This document shows, in pieces, positions 25,127-34,492 of a stretch of 51,490 nucleotides of DNA. Position numbers and translations under genes: made by a program. Below the pieces are notes generated by a model. The model made no database searches. It saw nothing but the letters and a program-made list of their open reading frames with translations, and was not told the DNA's origin. Every line of letters begins with the position of its first letter. Positions within the stretch are counted from its first letter, which is position 1. The stretch lies in the NCBI RefSeq assembly GCF_007556595.1, contig NZ_VJNB01000014.1:1-51490 (forward strand), written 5' to 3'. This stretch comes from Tepidimonas alkaliphilus. GTDB lineage: Bacteria; Pseudomonadota; Gammaproteobacteria; Burkholderiales; Burkholderiaceae_C.

Positions 25127-28100
25127 TCAGGCGGCGCGGGCGGAGGCCGGGGCGTCGTCGGCGCGGCTCTCGCCGGCGCGCCAGCGGCGGCGCAGCTCGT
25201 CCCAGCGCGGGCGCGCGGCCTGCAGGTGGCGCAGCTTGACGTGGCCAAAACCCCGCACCTGCTCGGGCCAGCGCGCGATCGCCAGCGCCAGCGGCAGCCG
25301 CTCGGGCTTGAGGCCGGCCAGCACCTCCTCGATCGCCTGCTCGTACTCGCGGATCAACGCGCGCTCCAGGCGCCGCTCCTCGGTGTGGCCGAACGGGTCG
25401 AGCCAGGTGCCGCGCAGCCGCCGCGCGCGCGCCAGCCAGCGCATCGCCGTCAGCATCCACGGGCCGAACGGGCGCTTGAGCAGCTCGCCGCGCTCGTTGC
25501 GCCGCGCCAGCAGCGGCGGCGCAAGATGAAAAGTCAGGCGCGGCGCGCCGTCGAACTGCTCGCGCAGCCGCTGTAGGAAGACGCCGTCGGTGTAGAGGCG
25601 CGCGACCTCATACTCGTCCTTGATCGCCAGCAGCCGCCCGTATTGCTGCGCCACCGCGCGCGCCAGCTCGCCGCGGCCGCCGCAGGCGCTCTCCGTCTGC
25701 TGCACGCGGCGCACCAGCGCCTCGTAGCGCTGCGCGTACGCGGCATCCTGGTAGCCGGTCAGGTGCTCCACCCAGGTGCGCACGGTCTGCTCCAGCGTCG
25801 GCGTACGGTGCAGCGGCACCACCTGCGCCGGGGTGAGCAGCCGCTGCACCGCGGCCGGGTCGTGCGCGGCGCGCCGGCCCCACTCGAAGGCGGCCTTGTT
25901 GGCGGCCACCGCCACGCCGTTCAGCTCGATCGCGCGCTCGATCGTCTCGCGCCGCAGCGGGATCCAGCCCTTCTGCCACGCGTAGCCGAGCACCATCGGG
26001 TTGACGTAGAGCGTGTCGCCCAGCACCTTCAGCGCCAGCGCCTCGGCATCGAAGGCGCCGACGGCGTCGGCGCCGACCGCCTCGGTGATCACCGCCACGC
26101 AGCGTGCCGACGGATTGCGCCAGTCGGGATCCTGCACGAAGGCCGCCGTCGGCGTGGCCTGCGCGTTGAGCGCCACGCGCGTGCGCCCGGGCAGGGTGCG
26201 CGCCAGCGTCTCGGCGCCGGCGGCCACGATCGGGTCGCAGGCCAGGATGAGGTCGGCGGCGGCGCTTGGCACGCGGGTCGTCAGGATGTCGTCCTGGCGC
26301 GCGCCGATCAGCACATGGCTCCAGGTGGCGCCGCCTTTTTGCGCCAGGCCCGCCGCGTCCTGCGTGACGATGCCCTTGCCCTCCAGATGCGCGGCCACGC
26401 CGAGGATCTGGCCGATGGTGATGACGCCGGTGCCGCCCACCCCCGCCACGACGATGCCCCAGGCGCCGCCGCCCGGCTGCAACGCAGGCAGCGCCGGCTC
26501 GGGCAGCGGCGGCAGGTCCTTGAGGTCGGGGGCGCCCGCGTCACGGCCCGGCTTGCGCGGCTTGACGCCAGCGACGGTGACGAAGCTCGGGCAGAAGCCC
26601 TTGACGCACGAATCGTCCTGGTTGCAGGTGCTCTGGTTGATCGTGCGCTTGCGCCCGAGCGGCGTCTCCAGCGGTTCGACGCTTAAGCAGTTGCTCTGCA
26701 CGCCGCAGTCGCCGCAGCCCTCGCAGATGCGCTCGTTGATGACGACGCGCGCCGCCGCCTCGGCCATCAGGCCGCGCTTGCGGCGGCGGCGCTTCTCGGT
26801 GGCGCAGGTCTGGTCGTAGATGATGGCGGTCACGCCCTCGGTGTCGCGGCACTCGCGCTGCACGCGATCCAATTCGTCGCGGTGCAGCACCGGCACATCA
26901 GGCGGCAGCGTCAGCGTCACGCCGCCCGGCGTGACGTGGCGCACGCCATGGTATTTCGCCGGCTCGTCGGTGACGATGAACAGCTTGCGCACGCCTTCGC
27001 TGCGCAGGCTGTGCACGATCTGCAGCACCGAGTGCCCTTCCGGCCGCTCGCCGACCGGCTGGCCGCCGGTCATCGCCACGGCGTCGTTGTAGAGGATCTT
27101 GTAGGTGATGTTGACGCCGGCGGCGATGGCCTGGCGGATGGCCAGCAGACCGCTGTGGAAGTAGGTGCCGTCGCCGAGGTTGGCAAAGATGTGCTTTTCG
27201 TTCGTGAACGGCTGCTGCCCGATCCATGGCACGCCCTCGCCGCCCATCTGGGTGAAGGCCACCGTCTGGCGGTTCATCCAGATCGCCATATAGTGGCAGC
27301 CGATGCCGGCCATGGCGCGCGAGCCCTCCGGCACGCGGGTGGAGGTGTTGTGCGGGCAGCCCGAGCAGAACCACGGCAGCCGCTGCGCTTCGCCGCCATG
27401 CAGCTGGATCGGCTGCAGCGCGCGCTCGCGCGCCTCGATCCGCGCCAGACGCTGCTGCACGCGCGCGGCCACGTCGCTGCCCTCGGGCAGGATGCCGAGC
27501 CGCATCAGCCGCCGCGCCAGCGCGCGCGCGATGATGGCCGGCGTCAGGTCCGCGTTGGCGCGCAGCAGCGTGTGGGCGCTGGGGTTCGGCACCGACCACT
27601 CGCCGCCGGTGTGGTCGCCCTCGATCTCGTCGAACTTGCCGAGCACGTCCGGGCGCACGTCGGGACGCCAGTTGTAGAGCTCTTCCTTGAGCTGGTACTC
27701 GATGACCTGGCGCTTTTCCTCCACCACCAGGATCTCGCGCAGCCCCTCGGCGAAGGCGCGCGTGATCTGCGCCTCCAGCGGCCAGACCACCGCCACCTTG
27801 TGCACGCGGATGCCGAGCTGCCGGCAGGTGGCCTCGTCCAGCCCCAGGTCGTGCAGCGCCTGGCGCAGGTCGTTGTAGGCCTTGCCGCTGGCGATGAGGC
27901 CGTAGCGGTCGTGGGGCCCCTCGATGACGTTGTGGTTGAGCCGGTTGGCCCGCACGTACGCCAGCGCCGCATACCACTTATAGTCCATCAAGCGCGCCTC
28001 CTGCTCCAGCGGCGCGTCCGGCCAGCGGATGTGCACGCCGCCCGGGGGCATCTCGAAGTCGTCCGGCCGCGCGATGCGCACGCGCTCGGGGTCGATCTCC

Positions 28101-28771
28101 ACCGTAGCGCTGGACTCGACGATCTCCTGGATCGTCTTCATGCCGGTCCACACGCCGGCGTAGCGGCTCATCGCCCAGGCGTGCAGGCCCAGGTCCAGGA
28201 TCTCCTGGACGCTGGCCGGAAAGAACACCGGCAGCCCACAGGCCTTGAAGATGTGGTCGCTCTGGTGCGCGGCGGTGGAGCTCTTGGCCACGTGGTCGTC
28301 GCCGGCCACCGCGATCACGCCGCCCCACGGCGTGGTGCCGGCCAGGTTGGCGTGCTTGAAGACGTCGCTGCAGCGGTCCACCCCCGGCCCCTTGCCATAC
28401 CAAAGGCCAAAGACCCCGTCGTAGCGGGCGCTGCCGGGCGGCGCAAAACCCAGCTGCTGCGTGCCCCAGACGGCGGTGGCGGCCAGCTCCTCGTTGACGC
28501 CGGGCTGGAAAACGATGTGGTGAGCCTTCAGGTGCTCGCGCGCCTTCCACAGCGCCTGGTCGTAGCCGCCCAGCGGCGAGCCGCGGTAGCCGCTGATGAA
28601 GCCGGCGGTGTGCTTGCCGGCCAGGGCGTCGCGCTGCCGTTGCAGCATCGGCAGGCGCACCAGCGCCTGGATGCCGCTCATGAAGGCGCGACCGCGCGGC
28701 AGGGCGTATTTGTCCTCCAGGGTAACGGTGCGCAATGCATGCTGCACCGCTTCGGGCAAGGCCGTGGTCAT
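25127..28771 (-). CDS. Fused indolepyruvate ferredoxin oxidoreductase family protein
   Basis: 1214-residue fused form of the IorA/IorB 2-oxoacid:ferredoxin oxidoreductase, which would oxidatively decarboxylate aryl 2-oxoacids (for example indolepyruvate or phenylpyruvate) to the acyl-CoA using thiamine diphosphate. The N-terminal pyrimidine-binding domain has SGYRGSPLGGYDQAL; the TPP-binding domain includes GIGCHYMAIWMNRQ and NLGDGTYFHSG; a ferredoxin-like cluster region sits near 680-715 (CEGCGDC ... CNQDDSCVKGFCP); the IorB-like gamma domain starts near 769 (VVAGVGGTGVITIGQIL); the remaining C-terminal ~250 residues match the extension (DUF6537 type) common in proteobacterial fused forms. 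ATG at 28771 with GAGGAG nine bases before it. Monocistronic by position. Role in aromatic amino-acid breakdown is inferred. Confidence 0.92.
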   Translation of the reverse strand: MTTALPEAVQHALRTVTLEDKYALPRGRAFMSGIQALVRLPMLQRQRDALAGKHTAGFISGYRGSPLGGYDQALWKAREHLKAHHIVFQPGVNEELAATAVWGTQQLGFAPPGSARYDGVFGLWYGKGPGVDRCSDVFKHANLAGTTPWGGVIAVAGDDHVAKSSTAAHQSDHIFKACGLPVFFPASVQEILDLGLHAWAMSRYAGVWTGMKTIQEIVESSATVEIDPERVRIARPDDFEMPPGGVHIRWPDAPLEQEARLMDYKWYAALAYVRANRLNHNVIEGPHDRYGLIASGKAYNDLRQALHDLGLDEATCRQLGIRVHKVAVVWPLEAQITRAFAEGLREILVVEEKRQVIEYQLKEELYNWRPDVRPDVLGKFDEIEGDHTGGEWSVPNPSAHTLLRANADLTPAIIARALARRLMRLGILPEGSDVAARVQQRLARIEARERALQPIQLHGGEAQRLPWFCSGCPHNTSTRVPEGSRAMAGIGCHYMAIWMNRQTVAFTQMGGEGVPWIGQQPFTNEKHIFANLGDGTYFHSGLLAIRQAIAAGVNITYKILYNDAVAMTGGQPVGERPEGHSVLQIVHSLRSEGVRKLFIVTDEPAKYHGVRHVTPGGVTLTLPPDVPVLHRDELDRVQRECRDTEGVTAIIYDQTCATEKRRRRKRGLMAEAAARVVINERICEGCGDCGVQSNCLSVEPLETPLGRKRTINQSTCNQDDSCVKGFCPSFVTVAGVKPRKPGRDAGAPDLKDLPPLPEPALPALQPGGGAWGIVVAGVGGTGVITIGQILGVAAHLEGKGIVTQDAAGLAQKGGATWSHVLIGARQDDILTTRVPSAAADLILACDPIVAAGAETLARTLPGRTRVALNAQATPTAAFVQDPDWRNPSARCVAVITEAVGADAVGAFDAEALALKVLGDTLYVNPMVLGYAWQKGWIPLRRETIERAIELNGVAVAANKAAFEWGRRAAHDPAAVQRLLTPAQVVPLHRTPTLEQTVRTWVEHLTGYQDAAYAQRYEALVRRVQQTESACGGRGELARAVAQQYGRLLAIKDEYEVARLYTDGVFLQRLREQFDGAPRLTFHLAPPLLARRNERGELLKRPFGPWMLTAMRWLARARRLRGTWLDPFGHTEERRLERALIREYEQAIEEVLAGLKPERLPLALAIARWPEQVRGFGHVKLRHLQAARPRWDELRRRWRAGESRADDAPASARAA

Positions 28772-29102
28772 GGCAGTGGTCTCCTCGGTCAACAACGGGC
28801 CGGTCAGCCCCCACCGGGCGGCGGGCCTGCCCAACGGCCCAAAGTGACCGTGCGCCGGGATCGCCGGCGACGGCACCTGCTTGGCAGCCCGCCCGGGCTT
28901 AGCACGCAGTTTAGGCGCCGCGCGCGCGGCGCGCGAGCCCATAGCCCCAGGCTCGCCGCCTCTTTTCGGGTAAACCCCTAGGGTTTCACTGAAAAATCCG
29001 GGGTTTCGCGCTGTGGCCATGCCCAACGCTGAAGCGGCCTTGGCCCTGCCTGACCGCCCTGAGCGCCGCGGTGCTACAGTGCAAGCCGCCTGTTCGTTGA
29101 CG
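28772..29102. promoter_or_regulatory. Divergent control region with two inverted repeats
   Basis: 331 bp between the oxidoreductase and the GGDEF-EAL gene. An AT-richer core at about 28962-29008 holds AAACCC-CTA-GGGTTT (28972-28986) and, sharing its right arm, TTTCA-C-TGAAA (28984-28994); GGGTTTC occurs again at 29001-29007. These look like operators in a shared promoter region, but I cannot name the regulator. No coding frame is convincing. Confidence 0.4.
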
Positions 29103-32060
29103 ATGAGCGCTGCCCCGACCTCCTCCGATGCCCCCGCCGCCGATCGACTCCGGGCGGCGCTGCGCGCCCTCGTGGCGACGGCAGGCACGGCCGCAGCCTA
29201 TGCTGTGGCCGGCTGGTTGGCGCTGCAGCTGCGCGTGCCGCCGGACTATGCGATCGTGGTGTTTTTTCCGGCTGGCGTGGCCGCTGGCGCGGCCTTGGTG
29301 GTGGGCTGGACGGCGTTGCCCGGAGTCCTGATCGGGTCGCTGGCCGTGCAAGCGATGGCGCACCAAGCCGTGGGCGCCGACTGGCGACACTGGGGCGTGC
29401 TGGCGCCGGCGCTGGGCGCCACCGCCATGGCGGCCTGGTCGGCCTGGGCCGTGCGGCGCTGGGTGGGCTACCCCTCGGCGCTGGATGAGCCCCCGCAGGT
29501 GCTGCGGCTGTTGTTTATCGTGTTGCCGGCTAGCAGTCTGATCAACGCCAGCGTGGCCGTGCCTGCTTTGGTGTGGCACGGCGTCATCGCCCCGGGCGAC
29601 GCCTGGATCCAGTGGACCGCCTGGTGGCTCGGCGATGCGCTGGGCGCGGTGCTGTTGGTGCCGTTGGCGCTGGTGCTGCTCGGCCAGCCGCGCGACGCCT
29701 GGCGCGCCCGGCGCTGGAGCGTCGGCGTGCCGTTGGCGTTGGCGCTCGGGTTGGCGGCGACGGTGGTGCACGTGCTGGCCGCGGCGCAGACCGAGCGTTT
29801 GCGCATGCGGGTGGAGCAAATCGGGCACCAGGCCGCCCAGACGGTGCAGCGGCGGTTGGATGCGCAGCTGGATGCGCTGCAGGCGCTGGGCCAACTGCTG
29901 GCCCGCGACCCGCACCTGGATCCGGTCGAATTTGAGCACGCTGCCGGCGTGTGGCTGCGGCGCTACCCCGGCACCCAAAACTTTGCCTACAACTGGCGGG
30001 TTCGCCATGCAGAGCGGCATCGCTACGAGTGCTGCGAACCCGGCTGGCCGATCATGGCGCGTGATGCCCAGGGACAGCGTTGGCCCGCGCCTGCAGCGGA
30101 GGAATACCTGGTCATCACCCGCGTGGCTCCCGTCGATGGCAACACCACAGCGCTCGGGCTGGACGTCTGGAGCTACGAGCCGCTGCGCCGCGCGGTGCAA
30201 GCGGCGCTGGACAGCGGTCAGCCGCGCGCCACCGAGCCGATCCGCCTGGTGCAGGAACCCGGTCGTCAGCGTGGCGTGGTGATCTACCACGCGGTGCGCG
30301 AGCCCACCGGCGAGCATGATTGGATCGGCGTGGTCTCCAGCGCGCTGCGCTTGGACGACATGCTGCGCACCACGCTGGAGCCGCTGCCGCTGCAAGGGCT
30401 GGCGGCCTGCCTGATCGACTTGGACGCCGCCGAGCGACCGCAGCGCCTGGCCGGCCCCGAAGGCTGCGAAGCCGCCGCGTCTGAAGCGCCGCTGCAGGCG
30501 CGCACGGCGTGGCCGTTGCGCCTGGCGCAGCGCAGCTGGCTGCTGCAGCTGGACGGCACCGCCGCCTTTTGGCGCCAGAGCGCCGCGGACACCCGCCTGC
30601 ACTTGACCGCCAGCCTGGGTTTTTTGGCGGTGGCGCTGTTGGGCGCGTTTGTGCTGGTGACCACCGGGCAGCAGCGCCGCGTGGAACAGCTGGTGCGCGA
30701 GCGCACACTGGAGCTGGCGCACAGCCACGCCCAGCTGCAGCAACTGGCGCACTACGACACCTTGACCGGGCTGGTCAACCGCCAACGTTGGGCGGAGCTG
30801 GCCCGCAGCGTGCTGGACAGCGCGCGCCAGCAGGGCCGGGAGGTGGCGGTGGCGTATTTGGATTTGGACCGTTTCAAGCACGTCAACGACAGCCTTGGAC
30901 ACGCGCAGGGCGACCGGCTGTTGCAAGCGGTGGCCGCGCGGCTGCAAGCCTGCTTGCGCGCGCGCGACGTGCCGGCGCGCTTTGGCGGCGATGAATTTGT
31001 GGTGCTGTTGCCGTGGGTGAAGGGGCGCGAAGCCGCAGCGGTGGTGGCGCGCAAGATCGTGCGCGCGCTGGACACCTCGATTGAGCTGGACGGCGCGCGC
31101 GTGCGCATCGGGGCAAGCCTCGGCGTGGCGCTGTACCCGCACGACGCCACCGACCTCGAGACGCTGCTGCGCCATGCCGACACCGCGATGTACGCCGCCA
31201 AAGCCGCCGGGCGCAACCAGTGGCGCTTCTTTGAGCCGTCGATGCACGCGCAGGTGTCGCGCCGGCTGGCGCTGGAGTCGGCGCTGCGCGAGGCGCTGGC
31301 CGACCCGCCCGCGCACGGCCTGTACCTGGTCTATCAACCCCAAGTGGATGCCTGCGCCGGCCAGTTGGTCGGCGTGGAGGCGTTGCTGCGCTGGCAGCAC
31401 CCGCAATTGGGGGCGTTGACGCCGGCGGAGTTTGTCCGCATGGCCGAAGAGGCAGGCATCATCGAGCCGCTGAGCACCTGGGTGTTGCACGAGGCGCTGG
31501 CGCAGCTGGCGCGCTGGCGCGCGCAGTCGCCGGCCTGGTCGCAGGTTCGCGTGGCGGTGAACGTGTCGGCCCATGAGTTCGCTTCCGATCTGCCGCTGCG
31601 CGTGCAGCAGGCGCTTGACGCCGCCGGGCTGCCCGCCACGGCGCTGGAGCTGGAAATCACCGAAAGCTTGCTGGTGCACGCCAGCCACGAGCTGACGCAG
31701 CGCCTGCAAGCCCTGCAGACCCTGGGCGTGCGCCTCAGCCTGGACGACTTCGGCACCGGCTACTCGAGTCTGGGGTACCTCAAACGCCTGCCGATCGGCA
31801 CGCTCAAGATCGACCGCGGCTTCGTCGAGGGCATCCCGACCGACGCCGACAGCGTGGCGATCGTGCGCGCCACGCTGTCGATGGCGCACGACCTCGGCCT
31901 GACGGTGGTGGCCGAAGGCGTGGAGACGTCGGCGCAGCGCGATTTTCTCTGTCAGCACGGCTGTTGCCGGCACCAGGGGTGGCTGTACGCACCGGCCCTG
32001 TCCGCGTTGCAACTGCCGGCCTGGCTTGAGGGGTGGACATCCCAGGCCAGCCATTCCTAA
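29103..32060 (+). CDS. MASE1-CHASE-GGDEF-EAL membrane c-di-GMP enzyme
   Basis: 985 residues from the ATG at 29103. N-terminal multi-helix MASE1-like sensor (about 10-230; FFPAGVAAGAALVVG is typical), an extracytoplasmic CHASE domain (about 250-480), a membrane helix near 500-520, GGDEF at about 625 (RFGGDEF) with an RxxD inhibitory site five residues upstream (RARD), and an EAL domain from about 739. The EAL keeps VEALLRW, VAVNVSAHEF, LEITESL, DDFGTGYSS, LKIDRGFV and AEGVET, so all metal and catalytic residues are present. Both cyclase and phosphodiesterase activities look possible. The last turn is unusual: LCQHGCCRHQGWLY has three cysteines in place of the usual GCDxxQGYLF. Start alternatives exist upstream (29013). 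Codons are less GC-biased than in the core genes. Confidence 0.9.
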   Translation: MSAAPTSSDAPAADRLRAALRALVATAGTAAAYAVAGWLALQLRVPPDYAIVVFFPAGVAAGAALVVGWTALPGVLIGSLAVQAMAHQAVGADWRHWGVLAPALGATAMAAWSAWAVRRWVGYPSALDEPPQVLRLLFIVLPASSLINASVAVPALVWHGVIAPGDAWIQWTAWWLGDALGAVLLVPLALVLLGQPRDAWRARRWSVGVPLALALGLAATVVHVLAAAQTERLRMRVEQIGHQAAQTVQRRLDAQLDALQALGQLLARDPHLDPVEFEHAAGVWLRRYPGTQNFAYNWRVRHAERHRYECCEPGWPIMARDAQGQRWPAPAAEEYLVITRVAPVDGNTTALGLDVWSYEPLRRAVQAALDSGQPRATEPIRLVQEPGRQRGVVIYHAVREPTGEHDWIGVVSSALRLDDMLRTTLEPLPLQGLAACLIDLDAAERPQRLAGPEGCEAAASEAPLQARTAWPLRLAQRSWLLQLDGTAAFWRQSAADTRLHLTASLGFLAVALLGAFVLVTTGQQRRVEQLVRERTLELAHSHAQLQQLAHYDTLTGLVNRQRWAELARSVLDSARQQGREVAVAYLDLDRFKHVNDSLGHAQGDRLLQAVAARLQACLRARDVPARFGGDEFVVLLPWVKGREAAAVVARKIVRALDTSIELDGARVRIGASLGVALYPHDATDLETLLRHADTAMYAAKAAGRNQWRFFEPSMHAQVSRRLALESALREALADPPAHGLYLVYQPQVDACAGQLVGVEALLRWQHPQLGALTPAEFVRMAEEAGIIEPLSTWVLHEALAQLARWRAQSPAWSQVRVAVNVSAHEFASDLPLRVQQALDAAGLPATALELEITESLLVHASHELTQRLQALQTLGVRLSLDDFGTGYSSLGYLKRLPIGTLKIDRGFVEGIPTDADSVAIVRATLSMAHDLGLTVVAEGVETSAQRDFLCQHGCCRHQGWLYAPALSALQLPAWLEGWTSQASHS

Positions 32061-32074
32061 ACGCGCATTCGACC

Positions 32075-32701
32075 ATGGATCTCAAGCCCCTCATCACGCT
32101 GCTGGCCATCGTCAACCCGCTGGCGATCGTGCCGTTTTTCATCCACTACACCCAGGGCATGGGCGCGCGCCAGCGCCGCCGCACCATCCTGATTTCGGCC
32201 AGCACGGCGTTTGCCGTCATCGCCGCCTGCGCGCTGGCGGGGCTGCAGATCCTGGACTTTTTCGGCATCTCGCTGGCCAGCTTCCAGGTCGGCGGCGGCA
32301 TGCTGCTGCTGATGTCGGCGATGGCGATGCTCAACGCCCAGCCGGCCGAGGCCAAGACGACGCGCGAGGAGGTGGACGATGCCGCCAGCCGCGCCTCGAT
32401 CGCGGTGGTGCCGCTGACGATCCCGCTGCTGACCGGGCCGGCCACCATGTCCACCGTCGTCATCTACGCCGAGCGCGCGCAGACCTTCTGGCAGCACGCG
32501 GCGCTGGTCGGCTACGGCGTGGTGGTGGCGCTGGCCACCGCAGCGTGCTTTGCGCTGGCCGAGCCGATCGCGCGCGTGCTGGGCAAAACCGGCATCAACG
32601 TCATGACGCGCCTGATGGGCCTGATCCTGGCGGCGCTGGCGGTGGAGGTGATGGCCGCGGGCTTGCAGCGGCTGTTTCCGGCGCTGGGGGCGGGGGCCTG
32701 A
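32075..32701 (+). CDS. MarC family membrane protein
   Basis: 208-residue inner-membrane protein of the MarC/YchE/YhgN family (PF01914), six helices. Characteristic pieces are LLAIVNPLAIVPFF at the N terminus, FQVGGGMLLLMSA and VVPLTIPLLTGPATMSTVV. Function is not established for the family; no link to antibiotic resistance should be assumed. Begins 14 bp after the GGDEF-EAL gene. Confidence 0.9.
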   Translation: MDLKPLITLLAIVNPLAIVPFFIHYTQGMGARQRRRTILISASTAFAVIAACALAGLQILDFFGISLASFQVGGGMLLLMSAMAMLNAQPAEAKTTREEVDDAASRASIAVVPLTIPLLTGPATMSTVVIYAERAQTFWQHAALVGYGVVVALATAACFALAEPIARVLGKTGINVMTRLMGLILAALAVEVMAAGLQRLFPALGAGA

Positions 32702-32760
32702 AGCGCCGCCGCCGCGCCAGCGCGCCCACCTTGTCATGCGGTTTCGTTACCATCGCGTGC

Positions 32761-33273
32761 ATGCTGGATGACAACCGCCCCTTGCGCGTGCTGATGATCT
32801 GCATGGGCAACATCTGCCGCAGCCCCACCGCCCACGGGATGCTGCGGCAGCGGCTGCGCCAGCGCGGACTGCAGGGACGCATCCTGGTCGATTCGGCCGG
32901 CACGCACGGCTACCATGTCGGTCAGCCGCCGGATCCGCGCGCCCAGGCGCACGCCCGCGCGCGGGGGCTGGACCTGTCGGATCTGCGCGCGCGGCGCCTG
33001 ACCGTGCAGGACTGCGAGCGGCACGACTGGCTGCTGGTGATGGACGCCGACAACGAAGCGGCAGTGCGGGCGCTGTGCCCGCCATTGCATCAACACAAAA
33101 TCCATCGATTGGCGCGCTTTGCCCGCCGCCACGCGGCGCACGAGGTGCCGGACCCCTACTACGGCGGGCCGGACGGCTTCGAGCTCGTGCTTGACCTGGT
33201 CGAGGACGCCGTGGACGGCTGGCTGGATCACGTGCTGAGCCTGCACCCGCACCTGGACACCCCCGCACAATGA
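32761..33273 (+). CDS. Low molecular weight protein-tyrosine phosphatase
   Basis: 170 residues. The P-loop CMGNICRS gives the C(X)5R catalytic signature (Cys14, Arg20) and the general-acid Asp lies in DPYYGG near the C terminus. Cytoplasmic; in bacteria such enzymes act on tyrosine kinases of polysaccharide export or on arginine phosphate, but no such partner is encoded here. Stop overlaps the CoA-transferase start by four bases (ATGA), 59 bp after marC. Confidence 0.92.
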   Translation: MLDDNRPLRVLMICMGNICRSPTAHGMLRQRLRQRGLQGRILVDSAGTHGYHVGQPPDPRAQAHARARGLDLSDLRARRLTVQDCERHDWLLVMDADNEAAVRALCPPLHQHKIHRLARFARRHAAHEVPDPYYGGPDGFELVLDLVEDAVDGWLDHVLSLHPHLDTPAQ

Positions 33274-34466
33274 CCTCCGACGCCCACCCCTGCCCCCGCC
33301 CCGGCCCGCTGGCCGGCGTGCGCGTGCTGGAGCTCGGCCAGCTGATCGCCGGGCCGTTCGCCGCGCGCGTGCTGGCCGACTTCGGCGCCGACGTGATCAA
33401 GATCGAACCGCCCGGCCAGGGCGACCCGCTGCGCAAGTGGCGCCTGCTGCGCGACGGCACCTCGGTGTGGTGGGAGGTGCAGTCGCGCAACAAGCGCTCG
33501 GTCTGCGCCGACCTGCGCACGTCGGAAGGCCAGGCGCTCGTGCGGCGGCTGGCCGCCGAGGCCGACGTGGTCGTCGAAAACTTCAAGCCCGGCACGCTGG
33601 AAGGCTGGGGCCTGGGCTGGGAGCAGTTGCACGCGCTCAATCCCCGGCTGATCATGCTGCGCGTCTCCGGCTACGGGCAGACCGGCCCCTACGCGCACAA
33701 GCCGGGCTTTGCGATCCTGGGCGAGGCGATGGGCGGCCTGCGCTACCTGACCGGCGAACCCGGGCGGGTGCCGGTGCGCTGCGGCGTCTCGATCGGCGAC
33801 TCGATCGCCGCGCTGCACGGCGTCATCGGCGTGCTGCTGGCGCTGTACCACCGCGACGCCCGCGGCGGCGAAGGCCAGATGGTGGACGTGGCGCTGTATG
33901 AGAGCGTCTTCAACCTGATGGAAAGCCTGCTGCCCGAATACGATGCGTTTGGCGTGGTGCGCCAGCGCAGCGGCAGCGCGCTGCCCGGCATCGCGCCGTC
34001 CAACGCCTACCGCTGCCGCGCCGACGGCGACGAAGCCGAGCCCTATGTGCTGATCGGCGGCAATGGCGACGGCATCTTCCGCCGCCTGATGCAGGCGATC
34101 GGCCGCCCGGACCTGGCCGACGACCCCGAACTTGCGCACAACGACGGGCGCGCGCGCCGCGCCGCCGAGCTCGACGCCGCCATCGAAGCCTGGACGCGCC
34201 AGCGCACCGTGGCCGAGGTGATCGCCGCGCTGGAAGCCGCCGACGTGCCGGTGGGCCGCATCTACACCGCCGCCGACATCGCGCGCGACCCGCACTACGC
34301 CGCGCGCGGCATGGTGGTGCAGACCACCGACCGCGAGGGGCGAGCGCTCAAGGTGCCGGGCATCACGCCCAAGCTCAGCGCCACCCCCGGCACGCTGCGC
34401 ACGCCGGCGCCGCGCCTGGGCGAGCACGGCGATGCGGTGGCGCGCGCCGGCTGGGGCGCGGCCTGA
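33270..34466 (+). CDS. CaiB/BaiF family (class III) CoA transferase
   Basis: 398 residues. The N terminus GVRVLELGQLIAGPF, ADFGADVIKIEPPGQGDPLR, NKRSVCADLR and the catalytic-Asp segment CGVSIGDSIAALHGV are classic for class III CoA transferases, which move CoA between carboxylates through a covalent aspartyl intermediate as interlocked dimers. The substrate cannot be read from sequence. Translationally coupled to the phosphatase gene by a 4-bp overlap, although no functional link is known. Confidence 0.92.
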   Translation: MTSDAHPCPRPGPLAGVRVLELGQLIAGPFAARVLADFGADVIKIEPPGQGDPLRKWRLLRDGTSVWWEVQSRNKRSVCADLRTSEGQALVRRLAAEADVVVENFKPGTLEGWGLGWEQLHALNPRLIMLRVSGYGQTGPYAHKPGFAILGEAMGGLRYLTGEPGRVPVRCGVSIGDSIAALHGVIGVLLALYHRDARGGEGQMVDVALYESVFNLMESLLPEYDAFGVVRQRSGSALPGIAPSNAYRCRADGDEAEPYVLIGGNGDGIFRRLMQAIGRPDLADDPELAHNDGRARRAAELDAAIEAWTRQRTVAEVIAALEAADVPVGRIYTAADIARDPHYAARGMVVQTTDREGRALKVPGITPKLSATPGTLRTPAPRLGEHGDAVARAGWGAA

Positions 34467-34492
34467 ACCACCGCCGCGAGCCCGACATGACC

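Noticed and set aside
28986-32054. A 1022-codon open frame antisense to the GGDEF-EAL gene, with similar long antisense frames opposite rep, priA, the oxidoreductase and ppc
   Set aside because: Very high GC at third codon positions removes stop codons on the opposite strand. The products are low-complexity Arg/Gln/His-rich and match no family, while the sense frames have clear domains.
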